This document shows positions 36,068 through 44,397 of a stretch of 64,000 bases of DNA, piece after piece. The notes below the pieces were generated by a model. It ran no database searches. It had not been told where the DNA came from and worked only from the letters and a program-made list of their open reading frames with translations. Origin of the DNA: Lachnospiraceae bacterium (lineage in GTDB: Bacteria > Bacillota_A > Clostridia > Lachnospirales > Lachnospiraceae); contig JAETQR010000011.1 of NCBI GenBank assembly GCA_021770615.1, forward strand, positions 1-64,000. Reading direction: 5' to 3'. Numbering within the stretch: the first letter of the stretch is position 1; each line of letters starts with the position of its first letter. The position numbers and the translations under genes are program-made.

Positions 36068-37231
36068 TTACTGTACCCTGGTATAGGAACCAAGTTTTAC
36101 GCGCCCCTTCCAGTAACTCTGTACCTCCGTTGAATATCCCGGGGAAATCTGATCAAACCTTTCATTAAACAGCTTTGTCTCTTCTGTGCTGATCACAGAT
36201 TCACACTCATTATCATAAGCCTCACTGTCGTCGTTATTTACCATTTTTACAAAATAATAGCCATCTTCTCCCTCGATGACATCCGAAATCTCATCGTTAT
36301 TCATCTTGATCAGTTTTTTACGGAGCTTACTCGTAAGGAAGCTGGAATCCTTCATATCCTTCTGGACCAGATCCTGGCTCTGCGGCCCCTGTATGCCTGT
36401 GGTATCATTTTCTTCAAGAAGTTTCGAGAAATCCTCAGCTGTCGCCGCTTTTTCTTTCAGCGCCTTCATATTTTCCAGATTCAGCTGTTTCTGCTCCTCT
36501 GTCACATCTGTCTGCTCATCCCCACTTCCTGTTTTATTGCTCACTTTATAATACTGCAGGGTATATTGATGATAATCTTCCTTTTTCACAGTCGCTTTTA
36601 ATGCTTCCCTGTCGATCCCGCTCTCTGAAATGATCACCTGTCTGTACTTTTCTGCCAGCGCATTTTTTTCAAAAACCTCTGTCAGCGTCTTTTCATCCAG
36701 ACCGGCTATCTTCTTCTGTCCGTCTGCCATTCCCTCGATTGCTTCCTTTACATCGTCTGCACATGCCTTTTTCTCTTCATCTGTAAGTGTATAACCAAGT
36801 TTCTCAGCCTCCATACAAAGTATTTCACGCTGCTTGATCGAATCCATGACTGACTTTTTCGCCGCGGATGCACCATTTCTCCCTGCATCATCGACATCTT
36901 CCATCTCCCAGTACGTACTGCCATACATCTGCTGGTACAAAGATTCATATCCGTTATACTGTGCTTCTACCAGATAAATATTATAAACTGCTTCTTTCAT
37001 ATATACGGTTCTCGTCACGCTGGAACCACTGGCATTTGTCCCCGTTACTTTCAGGATCGCACGCGGCCTGAGCTGCATATAACACACCCCGGCACACAAT
37101 ATAACGATCGCTGCAAGTCCGATCGCCAGTAAAATCTTATTTTTCGAAGAAGTAAGAGAACCTCCTGAACTTTTTTGTCTCTTTTCTACTCCTACTCCGC
37201 CGTTCTTTGCCAATTTTTTTGAGTTATTCAT
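36068..37231 (-). CDS. membrane-anchored SurA/PrsA-like foldase
   Basis: A 387-residue protein with a basic N-terminal tail, one membrane helix (NKILLAIGLAAIVILCAGVCY) and an extracytoplasmic helical region rich in charged residues. The arrangement KREILCMEAEKLGYTLTDEEKKA, then long helices, then a parvulin-like segment (TAEDFSKLLEEN ... EISDVIEGEDGYYFVKMVN) resembles SurA/PrsA-type folding factors; the anchor is a helix, not a lipobox. Parvulin activity is not certain because the central catalytic block is poorly conserved by eye. ATG at 37231 follows GGAGGAAAAGG. It leads an operon with purL, an unexplained pairing. Confidence 0.75.
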   Translation of the reverse strand: MNNSKKLAKNGGVGVEKRQKSSGGSLTSSKNKILLAIGLAAIVILCAGVCYMQLRPRAILKVTGTNASGSSVTRTVYMKEAVYNIYLVEAQYNGYESLYQQMYGSTYWEMEDVDDAGRNGASAAKKSVMDSIKQREILCMEAEKLGYTLTDEEKKACADDVKEAIEGMADGQKKIAGLDEKTLTEVFEKNALAEKYRQVIISESGIDREALKATVKKEDYHQYTLQYYKVSNKTGSGDEQTDVTEEQKQLNLENMKALKEKAATAEDFSKLLEENDTTGIQGPQSQDLVQKDMKDSSFLTSKLRKKLIKMNNDEISDVIEGEDGYYFVKMVNNDDSEAYDNECESVISTEETKLFNERFDQISPGYSTEVQSYWKGRVKLGSYTRVQ

Positions 37232-37275
37232 CCTTTTCCTCCAAAACGATATATTTGTACAAGCATACATTGAAT

Positions 37276-37305
37276 ATTTTATCATATCCCCTTATGCACA
37301 GTCAA
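37276..37305 (-). promoter_or_regulatory. promoter of the foldase-purL unit
   Basis: TTGACT (minus strand, 37300-37305), 18 bp, TAAAAT (37276-37281), about 45 bp before the ATG at 37231. No PurR-type box or purine riboswitch was seen. Confidence 0.65.
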
Positions 37306-37402
37306 GCCACGGAAATCATTTTTCAGTAGGTTTTCAGCAGTTATCATTTGGGGTTGATGAAACCCTGCAGCAGCGCAAATCTACTTCACAAGATCAAGGC
37401 AC

Positions 37403-37424
37403 AAAAAAAGGGCTTTGACGCCCA
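37403..37424 (-). terminator. terminator of tRNA-Leu
   Basis: On the minus strand GGGC-GTCAAA-GCCC is followed by TTTTTTT, about 20 bases past the tRNA 3' end. Confidence 0.75.
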
Positions 37425-37443
37425 AATTTTAAGAAATAGAAAA

Positions 37444-37527
37444 TGCAGGAAAAGGGACTTGAACCCTCATGGTATTGCTACCACACGGACCTGAACCGTG
37501 CGCGTCTGCCAATTCCGCCATTCCTGC
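37444..37527 (-). tRNA. tRNA-Leu (anticodon CAG)
   Basis: An 84-nt class II tRNA: acceptor GCAGGAA/TTCCTGC, anticodon stem CACGG/CCGTG with loop TTCAGGT (CAG), long variable arm (TGGTAGCAATACCA) and T loop TTCAAGT. Discriminator A, as expected for Leu. CCA is not encoded. Confidence 0.95.
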
Positions 37528-37537
37528 ATGCCTATTT

Positions 37538-37566
37538 AAAATATCACAAATTTTCTGAAAAGTCAA
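37538..37566 (-). promoter_or_regulatory. promoter of tRNA-Leu
   Basis: TTGACT (minus strand, 37561-37566), 17 bp, TATTTT (37538-37543), ten bases before the tRNA 5' end. Confidence 0.7.
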
Positions 37567-37661
37567 CAAAAAATGTTATAGAATTTCAAGAAATTTTATA
37601 GTATACTAGATTTACGGAATCATATTTTTAAGATGCGCAGTGCGCAGGATTGGAGATTATC

Positions 37662-38027
37662 ATGGGTATTAATGTAGGAATGCTTATATTTGGCCTTTTT
37701 GACGGCGGACTTGCTTTTACCGTTGTTTTCTGCCTTCTGAAAGCGAGATTTAAAGGCAAAAAAATCGGACGGATACTGGGAACGATACTGGGGACGATCA
37801 TTTTTTCCGTGTACATCGCTCTGTTCGTCTGGTTCAACACGCCCGGTGTAAGGGTAAATCCTGATTTCAGAAATCTGGTTTATGCCGCGCCGATCGTGCT
37901 GTCTGTACTTCTCACTGTTCTGGTTCTTTTATCACTTCCACAGGAAAAAACAGATGAGGAGAACGAAGAGGAATCTGAGAACGGGGCAGAAGAATCTGAG
38001 ACTACAGCTGCAGAAGAAAGTGCATAA
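37662..38027 (+). CDS. small membrane protein with acidic tail
   Basis: A 121-residue protein, not recognised. Three hydrophobic helices are visible (about 2-24 MLIFGLFDGGLAFTVVFCLL, 34-56 LGTILGTIIFSVYIALFVW, 68-92 VYAAPIVLSVLLTVLVLL), with a basic loop KARFKGKKIGR between the first two and a C-terminal tail of about 25 residues made almost only of Glu, Ser, Thr and Ala. ATG at 37662 follows TTGGAGATTATC; an in-frame TTG at 37650 overlaps that site and is unlikely. A PRTase-like gene follows 65 bp downstream with its own promoter. Confidence 0.75.
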   Translation: MGINVGMLIFGLFDGGLAFTVVFCLLKARFKGKKIGRILGTILGTIIFSVYIALFVWFNTPGVRVNPDFRNLVYAAPIVLSVLLTVLVLLSLPQEKTDEENEEESENGAEESETTAAEESA

Positions 38028-38035
38028 CCGAAAAA

Positions 38036-38064
38036 TTGCCAAACAATCCAATATATGGTAAAAT
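38036..38064 (+). promoter_or_regulatory. promoter of the PRTase-like gene
   Basis: TTGCCA (38036-38041), 17 bp, TAAAAT (38059-38064). Confidence 0.6.
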
Positions 38065-38092
38065 AGACCAACAAAATAAAAGGAGGTATCTT

Positions 38093-38734
38093 ATGTTAAG
38101 AAATGCGATCAAAATCCCATCCCGGGTAAATAACAAAATCGTTCTCAAGGTGGTGCCGGGGCATTTTGCCACAAACCATTCACATATTAATTATTATATG
38201 GATATGACGAGACTGAAAGTCGGACAGCGTGAAGCCAGTCAGGTTGCCTCTACGATGGCAAAAGACTACCAGTACAGCACCCCTATCGATACGATCATCT
38301 GTATGGATGGCTGCTACATGATCGGGGCATATCTCGCAGAACGTCTGACTGAGGCCGGGGTCATATCCATGAACGCCCATCAGAGTATCTATGTGATCGA
38401 GCCGGAATTTGATACAAACGGACAGCTGATCTTCCGGGACAATATCCAGCCGATGGTTCATGGAAAAAATGTTCTTCTTCTTCTTGCCTCAGCTACGACA
38501 GGAAAAACGATTGCAAAAAGTCTGGAATGTATCCAGTATTATGGCGGGATCATCCAGGGGATCTCTGCAATATTCAGCGCTGCTGACCAGATTGAGGGGC
38601 ATTCCATCAATTCCGTCTTCAGCACAGAAGATTTTGCAGACTATCAGTCTTTCAACCAGACTGAATGCCCATTCTGCAGAGCGAACCAGAATATCGACGC
38701 CATTGTAAACAGTTACGGATATTCCCGGTTATAA
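38093..38734 (+). CDS. type I phosphoribosyltransferase-like protein
   Basis: A 213-residue cytoplasmic protein. VHGKNVLLLLASATTGKTIAKSL aligns by eye with the PRPP loop of type I PRTases (usually VLLVDD..TTG.T), but the two acidic residues before the loop are replaced by Leu-Ala-Ser, so binding or chemistry may differ. IDTIICMDGCYMIGAYLAERL and GGIIQGISAIFSAADQIEG fit the surrounding Rossmann-like strands. A C-terminal CPFCRANQNID pair of Cys may bind zinc. It resembles orotate PRTase-related proteins of Clostridia. ATG at 38093 follows AAAGGAGGTATCTT. Substrate unknown. Confidence 0.75.
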   Translation: MLRNAIKIPSRVNNKIVLKVVPGHFATNHSHINYYMDMTRLKVGQREASQVASTMAKDYQYSTPIDTIICMDGCYMIGAYLAERLTEAGVISMNAHQSIYVIEPEFDTNGQLIFRDNIQPMVHGKNVLLLLASATTGKTIAKSLECIQYYGGIIQGISAIFSAADQIEGHSINSVFSTEDFADYQSFNQTECPFCRANQNIDAIVNSYGYSRL

Positions 38735-38852
38735 AAAGGTGCGCCTGAAAAACGCCCACCAAGGAACTGAAGTTCCTCCCAAGTTTGCCTGTCGGCAAAC
38801 TTGCTCCGCATAATGGAGAACTTTCCTATCAAAATAAAAAGGTGCGCCTGAA
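38733..38852. repeat. hairpin cluster bounded by a 20-bp direct repeat
   Basis: AAAAAGGTGCGCCTGAAAAA occurs at 38733-38752 and again at 38836-38855. Between the copies lie two perfect hairpins, AGGAACT-GA-AGTTCCT (38762-38777) and AAGTTTGCC-TGTC-GGCAAACTT (38781-38802). No gene is seen; it follows the stop codon of the PRTase-like gene. Confidence 0.65.
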
Positions 38853-38894
38853 AAAGCGTCTCCAAAGCCAAAATAGCTCTGGAGACGCTTTTTT
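38853..38894. terminator. bidirectional terminator
   Basis: AAAGCGTCTCCA pairs with TGGAGACGCTTT around a 15-nt loop, followed by T residues on the plus strand and by TTTTTC on the minus strand. It can end both the PRTase-like gene and the converging ThiF-type gene. Confidence 0.88.
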
Positions 38895-38904
38895 ACTAAA
38901 ATGT

Positions 38905-39669
38905 TCAGGATTTCTCTTGACTTCTCTGCCCACACGCCCTGCACTCCGGATTTCTCTGAGGAAATTTTATTTTTCGGAACTCCATCGTCAATGCGTCTAC
39001 CGTAAGCATCTGTCCGGTAAGCAATTCCCCAACCCCCAGCACATACTTAACTGCCTCCATACTCTGCATCGTCCCGATGATACCTGCCATACAACCGATC
39101 ACTCCCGTCTCACGGCATGTGGGAACACTCCCGGGCTCGGGCGGTTTTTCAAAAATGCAGCGGTAGCAGGGGCCTTTCCCCGGCACATAAGTCATGAGCT
39201 GTCCGCGAAACGCCTGGATCCCTCCATGTGAAAAAGCCTTCCCGAGTTCCACACAGACATCGTTGATCAAAAATTTTGTATCAAAGTTATCTGTCGCATC
39301 GATCACAAAGTCATATTTATTAAATATAGATTTAGCATTTTCCGCATCCAGACGCACATTATATGTTTCTACTCTTACATCCGGGTTTATCATGCAAATC
39401 CGTTTCCTTGCCGATGCGGTCTTCGGCAGCCCAATACTGTCCACAGAATGAATGATCTGTCTTTGCAGATTTGTTAAATCTACATTATCATCATCTACGA
39501 TCCCAATCGTCCTGACACCTGCCGCTGCCAGATACATAGCAGCCGGTGAACCAAGTCCACCGGCCCCTATGATCAAAATACGGGAAGAAAGAAGTTTTTC
39601 CTGACCTTCTTTTCCGACCTTCTCTAACAGAATATGCCGGGAATAACGTTCCATCTGTTCCTCATTCAT
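38905..39669 (-). CDS. ThiF/MoeB/HesA-type adenylyltransferase
   Basis: An E1-like enzyme that adenylates the C-terminal Gly-Gly of a ubiquitin-like sulfur carrier, in thiamine, molybdopterin or related thio-transfer pathways. ILIIGAGGLGSPAAMYLAAAGV is the ATP-binding motif, followed by DDDNVDLTNLQRQI and the Arg/Lys finger region. Zinc-ligand pairs CYRC and CRAC are present, and the crossover region holds PTCRETGVIGCMAGIIG. Length 254 is typical of MoeB-type proteins. No sulfur carrier gene lies nearby, so the pathway is open. ATG at 39669 follows AAGGAAGATACAT; fprA is 11 bp upstream, so they are probably co-transcribed. Confidence 0.9.
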   Translation of the reverse strand: MNEEQMERYSRHILLEKVGKEGQEKLLSSRILIIGAGGLGSPAAMYLAAAGVRTIGIVDDDNVDLTNLQRQIIHSVDSIGLPKTASARKRICMINPDVRVETYNVRLDAENAKSIFNKYDFVIDATDNFDTKFLINDVCVELGKAFSHGGIQAFRGQLMTYVPGKGPCYRCIFEKPPEPGSVPTCRETGVIGCMAGIIGTMQSMEAVKYVLGVGELLTGQMLTVDALTMEFRKIKFPQRNPECRACGQRSQEKS

Positions 39670-39680
39670 ATGTATCTTCC

Positions 39681-40853
39681 TTATTTAGATAAAATTTCAT
39701 CGGCCAGCTTGTCCATTGCCGCCATAGTCTCATCATTCATCGTTGATCTGATCGTTATGACTTCCTCACATATATTGAGATTCTTCATTTCATCCAACAT
39801 CGCTTTCATCTGTTTTGCTGCCATCGGCGCCCACGTACCATTTTCCATGATGCCAACAACCCGGTTCTGGTAATTCTTGCTTTTCAGGTGATGCAGGAAA
39901 TCTTCCATCACAGGGAACACACCACCATCGTATGTAGCGGCAGCCACGATCATCTTATCGTAACGGAACGCATCTTCGATCACCTCTGCCATATCTTCTC
40001 TTGACAGATCGCTTACTACTACTTTCGGAGCGCCCTTTTTCTCCAGGATCCCGCCAAGTGCCTTTGCAGCTTCCGCTGTATTTCCATGGATGGAAGCGTA
40101 TGCAACAAGAATCCCTTTGTCCTCTGGTTTATAACTGCTCCACGTATTATATTTTTCAATATAATATGCTAAATCCTCTTTTAATATCGGGCCATGCAAC
40201 GGACAGATCATCGCAATATCCAATGCCGCTGCCTTTTTCAAAAGTGCCTGAACCTGAGCGCCATACTTTCCTACGATATTAAAATAATAACGTCTCGCCT
40301 CGCATGCCCAGTCCTCTCCCTCTGTCAAACTAAGCGCACCGAACTTTCCAAAACCATCTGCGGAAAAGAGAATCTTTTCCGACTGCTCATAAGTAACCAT
40401 AACCTCCGGCCAGTGAACCATCGGCGCCATAAAAAACTGTAATGTATGCTTACCCAGGGAAATCGTATCCCCCTCCTTGACCTCGACCTTTCTGTCTGAC
40501 AGATCGAGTTTAAAAAATTGTCCCATCATAGAAAATGTCTTGGCATTTCCGATGATTTTCATATCCGGATATTTTTCAGCGGCCTTCTGTATGTTTGCCG
40601 CATGATCCGGTTCCATATGAGAGACAACAAGATACTCTGGCTTTTTATCACCAAGCGCCTTCTCCACATTTGCAAACCATTCATCCGTAGCGCGTTTATC
40701 TACTGTATCCATGATCGTAGTCTTTTCATCCAAGATCACATACGAATTATAGGAAACTCCTTCCGGCACCACATACTGGCTTTCGAACAAATCAAGTGTC
40801 GTATCATCTGCACCTACATAAATAATTGAATCTGTAATTACGGTATCTTTCAC
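39681..40853 (-). CDS. fprA: FprA-family flavodiiron protein
   Basis: A cytoplasmic reductase of O2 or NO that protects anaerobes. The N-terminal metallo-beta-lactamase-like domain carries the diiron ligands (SHMEPDHA, then MVHWPEVMVTYE, then CPLHGPI); the C-terminal flavodoxin domain starts at about 255 (ILVAYASIHGNTAEAAKAL) with the FMN loop AAATYDGGVFP. Length 390 matches A-type proteins without extra modules. The start is GTG at 40853 after AAGGAAAGGAATGATATT. The ThiF-type gene follows 11 bp downstream. Confidence 0.95.
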   Translation of the reverse strand: MKDTVITDSIIYVGADDTTLDLFESQYVVPEGVSYNSYVILDEKTTIMDTVDKRATDEWFANVEKALGDKKPEYLVVSHMEPDHAANIQKAAEKYPDMKIIGNAKTFSMMGQFFKLDLSDRKVEVKEGDTISLGKHTLQFFMAPMVHWPEVMVTYEQSEKILFSADGFGKFGALSLTEGEDWACEARRYYFNIVGKYGAQVQALLKKAAALDIAMICPLHGPILKEDLAYYIEKYNTWSSYKPEDKGILVAYASIHGNTAEAAKALGGILEKKGAPKVVVSDLSREDMAEVIEDAFRYDKMIVAAATYDGGVFPVMEDFLHHLKSKNYQNRVVGIMENGTWAPMAAKQMKAMLDEMKNLNICEEVITIRSTMNDETMAAMDKLADEILSK

Positions 40854-40913
40854 AATATCATTCCTTTCCTTGTATATATGTTCATTGTTTATATTAAAAA
40901 TATAAATCTGAAT

Positions 40914-41465
40914 TTAATTTTTTAGATCTTTTATGCCTCCATGCAATTTATCTTTCTCTGACAGCATCACCTGCACTCCTTCCTCCAACGGCCATTCGAT
41001 CCCGATATCAGGATCGTCCCACCGTATTCCACCCTCATCTTCCGGATGATAAAACTCCGTACATTTATAGGCAAAAACTGCTGTCTCTGACAAAACCAGA
41101 TACCCATGGGCAAAGCCTTCTGATACATAAAACTGCTTCTTATTTTCATCTGAAAGAACCACACCAAACCATTTCCCATAAGTCTTAGAACCTTTCCGGA
41201 TATCAACCGCCACATCAAAAACCTCGCCGGACAGTACTCTCACAAGCTTCCCCTGCGGGAATCTCTTTTGAAAATGAAGCCCACGCAAAACACCTTTTCC
41301 GGACATCGACTGGTTGTCCTGTACAAAGTCCATATCCAAACCAAATTCAGAAAACTCCTGTTTATTATATGTCTCTACAAAATACCCCCGTTCGTCCCCA
41401 AATACCTTCGGTTCGATCACGTACAACCCCTCGATCCCGCAAGGTGTTACTTTTATTTTCGCCAT
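40914..41465 (-). CDS. rfbC: dTDP-4-dehydrorhamnose 3,5-epimerase
   Basis: It epimerises dTDP-4-keto-6-deoxyglucose on the way to dTDP-rhamnose, a precursor of wall polysaccharide. Family blocks are FGDERGYFVETYN, the catalytic-His motif GVLRGLHFQ, GEVFDVAVDIRKGS, and YVSEGFAHGYLVL. The 183-residue length is usual. ATG at 41465 has GAAGGAG eight bases upstream; an in-frame GTG at 41474 overlaps that site. rfbA, rfbB and rfbD are not in the window, so this copy is alone. It diverges from tyrA. Confidence 0.94.
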   Translation of the reverse strand: MAKIKVTPCGIEGLYVIEPKVFGDERGYFVETYNKQEFSEFGLDMDFVQDNQSMSGKGVLRGLHFQKRFPQGKLVRVLSGEVFDVAVDIRKGSKTYGKWFGVVLSDENKKQFYVSEGFAHGYLVLSETAVFAYKCTEFYHPEDEGGIRWDDPDIGIEWPLEEGVQVMLSEKDKLHGGIKDLKN

Positions 41466-41525
41466 CGCTTTCACTCCTTCTTGCCCTTACAAAGGACCCT
41501 TTACCTCTCTTTTACAACCATATAT

Positions 41526-41554
41526 AGTATAATATTATTATCCGAAACTATCAA
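41526..41554 (-). promoter_or_regulatory. promoter of rfbC
   Basis: TTGATA (minus strand, 41549-41554), 17 bp, TATACT (41526-41531). Confidence 0.75.
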
Positions 41555-41560
41555 TAGTTA

Positions 41561-41589
41561 TTTACAGAAAAGTTAAATTGCGTTAAAAT
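41561..41589 (+). promoter_or_regulatory. promoter of tyrA
   Basis: TTTACA (41561-41566), 17 bp, TAAAAT (41584-41589). It lies back to back with the rfbC promoter. The leader of about 50 nt is too short for a T-box. Confidence 0.65.
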
Positions 41590-41648
41590 AGTATTATATT
41601 TGCGTGGCAAACGATTACACACTACCAGAGAAAGGCATGGTAATCTGT

Positions 41649-42506
41649 ATGGATGATTTAAATATCGGTTTTCTTGGCTTTGGACTGATCGGTGGTTCAA
41701 TCGCCAGATCTATAAAAGAAAAACATCCCGGAGCAGTGGTTCAGGTCTATAGCAGACGGAAAAATCCGGATTTGGAAGAAGGACAAAAAGAAGGGATCAT
41801 CACAAACATCATTTATGATATCGACAGTCATTTCTCTTCCTGCGATATGATCTTTTTATGCGCCCCCGTTTTAAAAAACATCGAATTTCTCCAATTCCTG
41901 AAACCTGTTATCCGGGAAGATTGTATTGTGACCGATGTAGGAAGTGTAAAAGGAAACATACACGCTGTTATAAAAGAACTTGGAATGGAACGGCATTTTA
42001 TCGGCGGGCACCCGATGGCAGGCTCAGAAAAGACCGGTTATGCGAATTCTACCGCCGATTTATTAAATGACTCCTGTTACCTTCTCACACCAACGGAATC
42101 CACTTCGGAAGACGACTTGAAACGGCTTTTGGAACTTCTCCGGTGCACCGGCGCAAAATGCATTGTTTTGTCCCCGGATGAACACGACAAAGTCACCGCC
42201 GCGATCAGCCATGTTCCCCATATCATTGCCGCATCACTTGTCAATATGGTACAGGAAAACGACACTTCGGAACAGTATATGAAACAATTTGCAGCCGGCG
42301 GCTTTAAAGACATTACCCGGATTGCCTCCTCTTCCCCGGAAATGTGGGAAAATATATGTTTATCAAACAAAGATAGCATTGACTTTTTTCTTTCTTATTT
42401 CATTGACACCTTATCCACATTCCGCAGACTTATGGCAGATGGGGACAGTGAGGCCCTTAAAGATATTTTTAAAAAGGCCGGCCAGTACCGTGATTCGATT
42501 TTATAG
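41649..42506 (+). CDS. tyrA: prephenate dehydrogenase
   Basis: It oxidatively decarboxylates prephenate to 4-hydroxyphenylpyruvate in tyrosine synthesis. The N-terminal Rossmann motif IGFLGFGLIGGSIARSI, DVGSVKGNI, and the active-site blocks GGHPMAGSEKTGY and LSPDEHDKVTAAISHVPHIIA are all present. At 285 residues it lacks the C-terminal ACT domain that some TyrA proteins use for tyrosine feedback. Starts at ATG 41649 (MDDLNIGF) or 41637 are possible; the first gives the expected N-terminus. It stands alone. Confidence 0.93.
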   Translation: MDDLNIGFLGFGLIGGSIARSIKEKHPGAVVQVYSRRKNPDLEEGQKEGIITNIIYDIDSHFSSCDMIFLCAPVLKNIEFLQFLKPVIREDCIVTDVGSVKGNIHAVIKELGMERHFIGGHPMAGSEKTGYANSTADLLNDSCYLLTPTESTSEDDLKRLLELLRCTGAKCIVLSPDEHDKVTAAISHVPHIIAASLVNMVQENDTSEQYMKQFAAGGFKDITRIASSSPEMWENICLSNKDSIDFFLSYFIDTLSTFRRLMADGDSEALKDIFKKAGQYRDSIL

Positions 42507-42546
42507 AAAAGGCACAAAAAACAAACTTTCCCGATCAAAACAACAA

Positions 42547-42582
42547 AAGGAGATTCCCCATCCTGACGGAATCTCCTTCTTC
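42547..42582. terminator. bidirectional terminator between tyrA and the SGNH-acetyltransferase gene
   Basis: AAGGAGATTCC (42547-42557) pairs perfectly with GGAATCTCCTT (42568-42578) around a 10-nt loop; T-rich sequence follows on both strands. Confidence 0.85.
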
Positions 42583-42629
42583 ATCTTTCTTTATTCTCTT
42601 TATTTCAGAAGACTCCGACCGTCTTTCTA

Positions 42630-44273
42630 TCAAGCATCATGCTCTTCCTTTTTTTCTTCCCAGTACTGCTTGTCCGAATCCGAAATCCTTCTCAGGATCC
42701 GGCATGGATTTCCGGCAGCTACGACACCATCCGGAATATCTCCCGTTACCACAGACCCGGAACCGATCACTACGTTGTTTCCTATATGAACTCCCGGATT
42801 GATCGTAACATTTCCTCCAATCCACACATCATCTCCGATCGTAACTTCCTTTCCGAACTCCAGCAGCTCATTTCGCACGGGCGCATAGATCGGATGTCCT
42901 GCTGTATATATACTTACTCCTGGTCCAAAAAACACATGATCTCCGATCTTAATATCGGCCACATCAAGCATGATACAATTAAAGTTCGCATAGAAATTGT
43001 CCCCTACAGAGATATGTGAACCATAATCACAATGAAATGGCGGCTCTATATAGGACTCTTTTCCCGCATGCTTAAAAAGTTTCTGCAAAATCTCTGCTCG
43101 TTTTTCTTCTTCTTCCACGCCGGTCTCATTATAGGCCCTCGTTATTTTCCTCGCCAGCGACATCTCCCGCTTTAATTCATCATCACATTTATAAAGCCTG
43201 CCGGAGAGCATCTTCTCTTTCTCTGTACGAAGCGTCAGGGAATCCAAAGTCTCCGTCTCTGACTCCTCTGCCGAAAAGATTCCGGCTGCCGCTTCCTGTC
43301 CTGCCATGGTAAGATCATTCTCCAATAATGAATTTTCTTCTCTGGCCACTTCCTCTTCTGCCGCCTTCATCAGTTCCTCTACCCTGCGTTTAGCCTCTGC
43401 ATCTACTTCTTCATCTACTTCTGCTTCTTCCTGAAATCCAGTCTCTTCTTCCTCCTGCAGTCTTTCTTCTTTTTCTGCACGGATGCGCTGTTCTTCTTCC
43501 TCTCTTTGCCGATCCATTTCTTCAGCCTGAAGTCTTTCCTGTTCTCTTGCTCTTTCTTCTTCCTCTTTTTGTCTCTGTGCTTCTTCCTCCTGAATCTTCT
43601 TTAATTCTGCTTCCCTTGCTGCCTCTTCCTCGGCCGCCTCGCGCTCCAGATCCTCTTTAAACACAGTGAAAACCTTGTCCTTCATAGCATGAGCCACTTT
43701 GGCATGTTCCTCCGGCATCAGATGAAGGCAGTCCACGTCGCTCGACACAGCCACCATGGCCAGATCCACAAATTCCGCCCCAACCTCTGCCGCTACTTTC
43801 TGGAACTCCGGCGCCAGTTCAAAAGAATAATCCACCTGCGTTCTTCCAAACTCAAGATGAAGTGGCGAAAATTCAATCTGATCTCCGAGAAGTGTCGGAC
43901 TTGCCACGATGATCTCCGCGTCCGTCTTTTGCCGCACCAGCTCACACATCTCCTTGAGGTGTCCTGCCACAGCCTGCGGATTGGAATCAAAATACACCTT
44001 CAGATCATTCGTCCCCAACATGATAATGATCAGATCGATCGGCGCATGCTCCTCAATGCACGCTCCGATATCACTCATGCCGTTACACCCTTCCATATAG
44101 GGATCATCAAAAGCGATCGTACGCCCGTTCTTCCCCTCATTGATGACTTCAAAACCGTCTCCCAGCAGACGGTCTAAAACCCCTGGCCAACTAATATCAT
44201 CCCCAAATCTCTGTCCATCTACCGGAGAATGTCCGTATGTATTAGAATCGCCAAAACACACTATTCTTCTCAT
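42630..44273 (-). CDS. SGNH hydrolase - coiled coil - maltose O-acetyltransferase fusion
   Basis: A 547-residue chain with three parts. Residues 1-205 form an SGNH/GDSL hydrolase: nucleophile Ser10 in CFGDSNTYGHS, LGTND block, and Asp-x-x-His in VDCLHLMPEEHAK. Residues about 210-345 are a highly charged Glu/Arg helix, probably a coiled coil. Residues about 350-547 are a complete hexapeptide-repeat acetyltransferase of the maltose O-acetyltransferase (Maa) type: EKEKMLSGRLYKCDD start, the catalytic His460 in YTAGHPIY, and left-handed beta-helix repeats to VAAGNPCRILR. One protein thus holds a likely esterase and an acetyl-CoA-dependent acetylase. No signal peptide, so cytoplasmic. The substrate is unknown. 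Terminator downstream. Confidence 0.88.
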   Translation of the reverse strand: MRRIVCFGDSNTYGHSPVDGQRFGDDISWPGVLDRLLGDGFEVINEGKNGRTIAFDDPYMEGCNGMSDIGACIEEHAPIDLIIIMLGTNDLKVYFDSNPQAVAGHLKEMCELVRQKTDAEIIVASPTLLGDQIEFSPLHLEFGRTQVDYSFELAPEFQKVAAEVGAEFVDLAMVAVSSDVDCLHLMPEEHAKVAHAMKDKVFTVFKEDLEREAAEEEAAREAELKKIQEEEAQRQKEEEERAREQERLQAEEMDRQREEEEQRIRAEKEERLQEEEETGFQEEAEVDEEVDAEAKRRVEELMKAAEEEVAREENSLLENDLTMAGQEAAAGIFSAEESETETLDSLTLRTEKEKMLSGRLYKCDDELKREMSLARKITRAYNETGVEEEEKRAEILQKLFKHAGKESYIEPPFHCDYGSHISVGDNFYANFNCIMLDVADIKIGDHVFFGPGVSIYTAGHPIYAPVRNELLEFGKEVTIGDDVWIGGNVTINPGVHIGNNVVIGSGSVVTGDIPDGVVAAGNPCRILRRISDSDKQYWEEKKEEHDA

Positions 44274-44397
44274 AAATAAATACCTTCCTTTTTCATAAAT
44301 AGTAGCTCAAAAGTCTAATTAGTTTAAGTATAGCACATTTTGTACAATACTGCCAGAGAAAGAATACATTATTTTCCGATTATTTTTTCCAATATTT

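Noticed and set aside
37232..37300. Purine riboswitch before the foldase-purL unit
   Set aside because: The leader is only about 40 nt and shows no three-way junction.
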